Origin: Clostridiales bacterium
Lineage (GTDB): Bacteria > Bacillota > Clostridia > Christensenellales > CAG-138
Reading direction: 5' to 3'
Assembly (NCBI GenBank): GCA_009779405.1
Contig: WREI01000020.1
Span: 1 to 34,793 of the forward strand
DNA length: 34,793 nt
Under the pieces are notes generated by a model. It searched no databases and was not told the DNA's origin. It saw only the letters and a program-made list of their open reading frames with translations. The translations under genes were made by a program, and so were the position numbers. Below are positions 32,203 through 34,793 of the stretch, one piece after another. The stretch's first letter is position 1, and each line of letters opens with the position of its first letter.

Positions 32203-32229
32203 GACGACAGTCCTCCGAGATTCAGTGTT

Positions 32230-32258
32230 ATTATAGCATTTGATATATTGGGGGGCAA
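32230..32258 (-). promoter_or_regulatory. Promoter of the Pr6Pr-family gene
   Basis: TTGCCC (32253-32258), 17 bp spacer ending TGC, perfect TATAAT (32230-32235) on the minus strand: both a -35 and an extended -10. Confidence 0.7.
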
Positions 32259-32289
32259 GCGTACCTGTGCGGATGCGTTGGTATTCGGT

Positions 32290-32309
32290 GGGCGTATTGC
32301 CATCCGCCC
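32290..32309. repeat. Degenerate palindromic element
   Basis: GGGCGTATTGCCATCCGCCC followed by CTACGG; the arms are imperfect. The preceding TATTCGGT matches the left flank of other copies. Confidence 0.65.
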
Positions 32310-32397
32310 CTACGGATATATGATATACAATCCGGCGGTTTTATTCACGGACAACCGACAAGGTTTAATCTCAATTAGAGGTGAATATACTCTTAGC

Positions 32398-33549
32398 ATG
32401 GACGATACGGGGAAAAAAGAGATGGAAAAGCGTTACAGCGTGGACTTCAAACGGCTGCTCCTGATATTGGGCGCGCTGCTGCTCTGCGTGCTGCTCCTGC
32501 AAAGCTGCATCCTCAGTTGCGCCAAGGGCCAACAGACGAACAATCCCGCCGAAAGCGCACCCTTGGGCGTGGGCCTTGCGGCGCAAGATATCCGCTGTTC
32601 CGCGCCAAAGGAACCTGCCGGACAAGCTTCTCTTCCGCCCACGGTGGCGCTTCCGCTCGTTCCCCTTGAACCCATCGTGGTTGTGCCGACGCCCGCGCCC
32701 GCGCGGCTGATTCGGGTATATTATCACAGGGAGGACGCCCTGCGCGAGACGGATCTGGAGGTTTATCTGGTCGGCGTGCTGGCCGGAGAGATGCCCAACT
32801 ACTTTCACGAGCAGGCGCTGATGGCGCAGGCGGTTGCGGCGCGCACCTATACGCTCTATCGGGCCAATCGCGGGGGCTGTGGCGGTCGGGATGATGCGGA
32901 TATCTGCACCAACTCCCAGTGTTGCCAAGCCTATCAGAGCGCGGAGACCCTGCGGGCGAGATGGGGCGATGATTATGACGCGAACATGGCCAAGCTGCAG
33001 GCGGCGGTCTTCGGCACGCGCGGACAAGTCATCACCTATAAGGGCAAGCCCATCGAGGCTCTATACCACGCCGGTTCCGGCGGCAGAACGGAGGATTCGG
33101 AATTAGTTTACGCCATTGCGCGGCCCTATCTGCGCTCGGTGGAGAGCGCAAACGAAATAGGCGGACGTCAGGAAAACAGCAAGGAAATCCCCTTTGCGCA
33201 GTTCGCCGAGACGGTGAATGCGGCCTATCCCAAGGCGAAGCTGAGCCCCGACCGCGACGCGTTGCTATCCGCCGTGCGTATACTCTCCCTGTCGGGCAGC
33301 GACCGCGTTCTCCAAATCCAACTCGGCGAGGTGACCCTCACGGGCAAGCAGTGCCGCAGGCTCTTTACCTTGGACAGCACCCTCTTTACCATCGCGTTCA
33401 CCGAAAACACCATCGTCTTCTCCACCCGCGGCCACGGCCACGGCGTGGGCCTATCCCAAAGCGGCGCCAACGGCATGGCGCAAAGCGGCGCCACCTGGGA
33501 GGAGATTTTGTTGCATTATTATACGGGGGTGGAAATAAGCAATGGCTAA
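32398..33549 (+). CDS. spoIID: SpoIID-like lytic transglycosylase
   Basis: A 383-residue protein of the SpoIID/LytB family, part of the SpoIID-SpoIIM-SpoIIP machine that remodels septal peptidoglycan during engulfment of the forespore. A membrane anchor spans about 19-41, then a Pro-rich linker to about 102. The enzymatic domain (103-383) has the catalytic Glu131 in GVLAGEMPNYF, followed by QAVAARTYTLY, the zinc-site pair Cys170 and Cys176 (DICTNSQCCQAYQ), ALYHAGSGGRTEDSELV, and the C-terminal GHGHGVGLSQSGANGMA. The start ATG at 32398 has only a modest upstream AGAGGTGA; the next Met is at residue 9. SpoIIP and SpoIIM are not in the window. Confidence 0.92.
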   Translation: MDDTGKKEMEKRYSVDFKRLLLILGALLLCVLLLQSCILSCAKGQQTNNPAESAPLGVGLAAQDIRCSAPKEPAGQASLPPTVALPLVPLEPIVVVPTPAPARLIRVYYHREDALRETDLEVYLVGVLAGEMPNYFHEQALMAQAVAARTYTLYRANRGGCGGRDDADICTNSQCCQAYQSAETLRARWGDDYDANMAKLQAAVFGTRGQVITYKGKPIEALYHAGSGGRTEDSELVYAIARPYLRSVESANEIGGRQENSKEIPFAQFAETVNAAYPKAKLSPDRDALLSAVRILSLSGSDRVLQIQLGEVTLTGKQCRRLFTLDSTLFTIAFTENTIVFSTRGHGHGVGLSQSGANGMAQSGATWEEILLHYYTGVEISNG

Positions 33550-33638
33550 GAATGCAGAATGCAGAGAATGCTCGACATTATTCCGCTCTTTATGCTATAT
33601 TATGATTGCTTATTGTGCACAGCAGAAGGGGGATGTAT

Positions 33639-34463
33639 ATGCGGAACGGAAAAAAGATTTTTGTTGCGGTGATGGCGACTAATTTGGCGCTGGCGCTTTT
33701 GGATGCCCTGTTTACCTATATCGGTACGCCGGATTTGGCGTTTGAAGCGAACCCTCTGGTTATGGTTTATGGCTTAGGCTGGGGCGCTTTGTTTATAGCA
33801 AATGTGCTTGTTTTTTTATTGTTGGTGCCGCTTATGTATTTCGCCTTTGTGCGATACAAGCAAGCCCCCATTCCGCATACAAGCTATAGGGAGTATGCAT
33901 CCGTCCTTTATTTCCGGCGCCCGGACCGATTCGGGCATACATTTTTCCGCTTCCCGAAGAATTGGAAACCCATATTTGCGATGTCGGGTTTTGCTTTGGG
34001 AATCGCTGCGGCGGTCAGTCGCTTGATTGTTGTGTCGGAATGGGCCATGTATTTGTGGCTTCCCGTGCTGGATAGACATTACAATGCCTTTCGGCTCGCG
34101 CTCACTTCCTGGACCTCTGATTTTCTTCCATACTATATGTCGTTCAGAGCGGATATCATGATCGCGTATCTCGTTATGGCAGTTCTGATTGTTGTATGGA
34201 TGGTGCGCAATTATCGCGACAATAGGAAAGTGATATCGGCAGAAAACAGCGAAGTGCGGACAACGAAACTGCTCGCGCGGGCAGACGATACATTCCTATG
34301 CATTCTATCCATACTTTGGACGACATTGCTGCTGCTGCTCTTCCAAAATATCGTGCTTGTAATCTTCATAGTCCATTGCATCGTATATCTGATAAAAAAA
34401 GAAAGCGAAAGCCCGCCGCCAGAGAAGTTTAGGCGCTTGGCGGAAGCTTCGGTTTTTAAGTAA
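33639..34463 (+). CDS. Unrecognised integral membrane protein
   Basis: A 274-residue protein with about five hydrophobic segments (about 8-28, 44-66, 105-127, 173-193, 229-257). The ATG at 33639 is 6 nt behind AAGGGGG. No motif that I recognise; a basic cytosolic loop (YFRRPDRFGHTFFRFPKNWK) lies between helices 2 and 3 and the C-terminus is charged. It follows spoIID by 90 bp on the same strand, so it may share its transcript, and is less G/C-rich than most neighbours. A sporulation role would be guesswork. Confidence 0.7.
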   Translation: MRNGKKIFVAVMATNLALALLDALFTYIGTPDLAFEANPLVMVYGLGWGALFIANVLVFLLLVPLMYFAFVRYKQAPIPHTSYREYASVLYFRRPDRFGHTFFRFPKNWKPIFAMSGFALGIAAAVSRLIVVSEWAMYLWLPVLDRHYNAFRLALTSWTSDFLPYYMSFRADIMIAYLVMAVLIVVWMVRNYRDNRKVISAENSEVRTTKLLARADDTFLCILSILWTTLLLLLFQNIVLVIFIVHCIVYLIKKESESPPPEKFRRLAEASVFK

Positions 34464-34465
34464 CA

Positions 34466-34492
34466 GAAAAGGATACCAACGGCATCCTTTTC
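34466..34492. terminator. Probable terminator between the membrane protein gene and tRNA-Ala
   Basis: GAAAAGGAT pairs with ATCCTTTTC around a 9 nt loop. It ends in T-rich sequence on the plus strand and A/T-rich sequence on the other, so it may serve both converging transcripts. Confidence 0.65.
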
Positions 34493-34502
34493 TTCCATAT
34501 TT

Positions 34503-34578
34503 TGGTGGAGCATAGGGGATTCGAACCCCTGACCTCAACATTGCGAACGTTGCGCGCTACCAACTGTGCTAATGCCCC
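34503..34578 (-). tRNA. tRNA-Ala (CGC)
   Basis: 76 nt cloverleaf with encoded CCA. The acceptor GGGGCAT pairs with ATGCTCC and includes the G3-U70 pair that identifies alanine tRNA. The anticodon loop TTCGCAA gives CGC. Confidence 0.93.
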
Positions 34579-34618
34579 TTGCTTACCCTCTTCAATCGTC
34601 TTTTTGAAGACGGTTCAT

Positions 34619-34646
34619 AGTATACACATTTTTTTGTGAAATGCAA
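34619..34646 (-). promoter_or_regulatory. Probable promoter of tRNA-Ala
   Basis: TATACT (34619-34624) with TTGCAT (34641-34646) 16 bp upstream, on the minus strand. Confidence 0.5.
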
Positions 34647-34672
34647 GGGGGTAATTTGATTTTCTATCTTTC

Positions 34673-34755
34673 CTTGCAAATTGCAAGTTTAAATGCCCAC
34701 CCTCCGCAGGGTCTGGGAGGTCGCACCTCCCAGCGGGGTGCGGGGCGGCGCCCCG
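34673..34755. repeat. Cluster of four short hairpins at the right edge
   Basis: In order: CTTGCAA-A-TTGCAAG (34673-34687), ACCCT-CCGC-AGGGT (34699-34712), CTGGGAGGT-CGC-ACCTCCCAG (34713-34733, perfect 9 bp arms) and CGGGGCG-G-CGCCCCG (34741-34755). The last three are almost contiguous and G/C-rich. They differ from the GTAGGGGC family. They may be a compound intergenic repeat or the 3' end of a gene outside the window. Confidence 0.65.
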
Positions 34756-34793
34756 TGGCTTTCCTTCACACTGTTGCTGCTCTTTTGGTCTGC

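Noticed and set aside
32310-32397. SigE-type promoter upstream of spoIID (TATACAAT near 32330)
   Set aside because: The -10-like sequence is attractive for a mother-cell sporulation gene, but no matching -35 lies 13-15 bp upstream, so it is not reported as a feature.
34694-34793. Open frame on the minus strand entering from the right edge
   Set aside because: It crosses the G/C-rich hairpin cluster, and the translation is low-complexity and lacks any family signature; too short to support as a gene end.

Overview
The window looks like chromosome from an endospore-forming member of the Firmicutes, class Clostridia, probably an uncultured gut lineage with fairly high GC. This rests on the tail of a sporulation-type sigma factor at the left edge, a SpoIID protein, a long-form ribosome hibernation factor, an alpha2-type glycyl-tRNA synthetase, Gram-positive style ABC and wall genes, and frequent GTG and TTG starts behind strong Shine-Dalgarno sites. 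The GC and lineage statements are judged by eye. No phage, plasmid, transposase gene or CRISPR array was seen.

Layout. 1-5.6 kb: sigma factor tail, a GntR/FCD regulator, an unrecognised protein with a C-terminal Cys cluster, a bifunctional penicillin-binding protein and a divergent L,D-transpeptidase. 5.6-11.4 kb (minus strand): a two-gene ABC exporter, era, a large surface protein with Ig-like repeats, and cytidine deaminase. 11.4-16.3 kb (minus strand): a repeat island holding a broken ybeY fragment, a predicted GTPase related to cyclic 2,3-diphosphoglycerate synthetase, intact ybeY, glyQS, tRNA-Asp and tRNA-Glu, and a membrane-anchored amidase-fold protein that has lost its catalytic residues. 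16.4-19 kb (plus): a zinc-dependent phospholipase C-like protein, a YpsA/SLOG protein, a repeat-rich gap, a 31-residue Cys-containing ORF and hpf.

19-23.5 kb (minus): an acetyltransferase-methyltransferase fusion, ygeW, a small membrane protein and ygeY, a partial version of the ygeW/X/Y catabolic set. 23.7-29 kb (plus): a likely nucleoside operon made of an IscU-like scaffold protein, a GGGtGRT-family protein, phosphopentomutase (overlapping by 4 bp), an APH-fold kinase, a NUDIX hydrolase and purine nucleoside phosphorylase. Phosphopentomutase and the phosphorylase together recover the sugar and base of nucleosides; the role of the first two genes is unknown, and this is the best candidate here for an undescribed system. 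29.2-34.6 kb: hemW, a decaying YD-repeat gene, a Pr6Pr-type membrane protein, spoIID, an unrecognised membrane protein and tRNA-Ala.

The window is peppered with about a dozen short palindromes with a conserved outer motif (GTAGGGGC and its complement) and a core that differs from copy to copy while staying self-complementary. In three places this element supplies the TAG stop codon of the neighbouring gene (ygeY, the adjacent membrane protein and the purine nucleoside phosphorylase).
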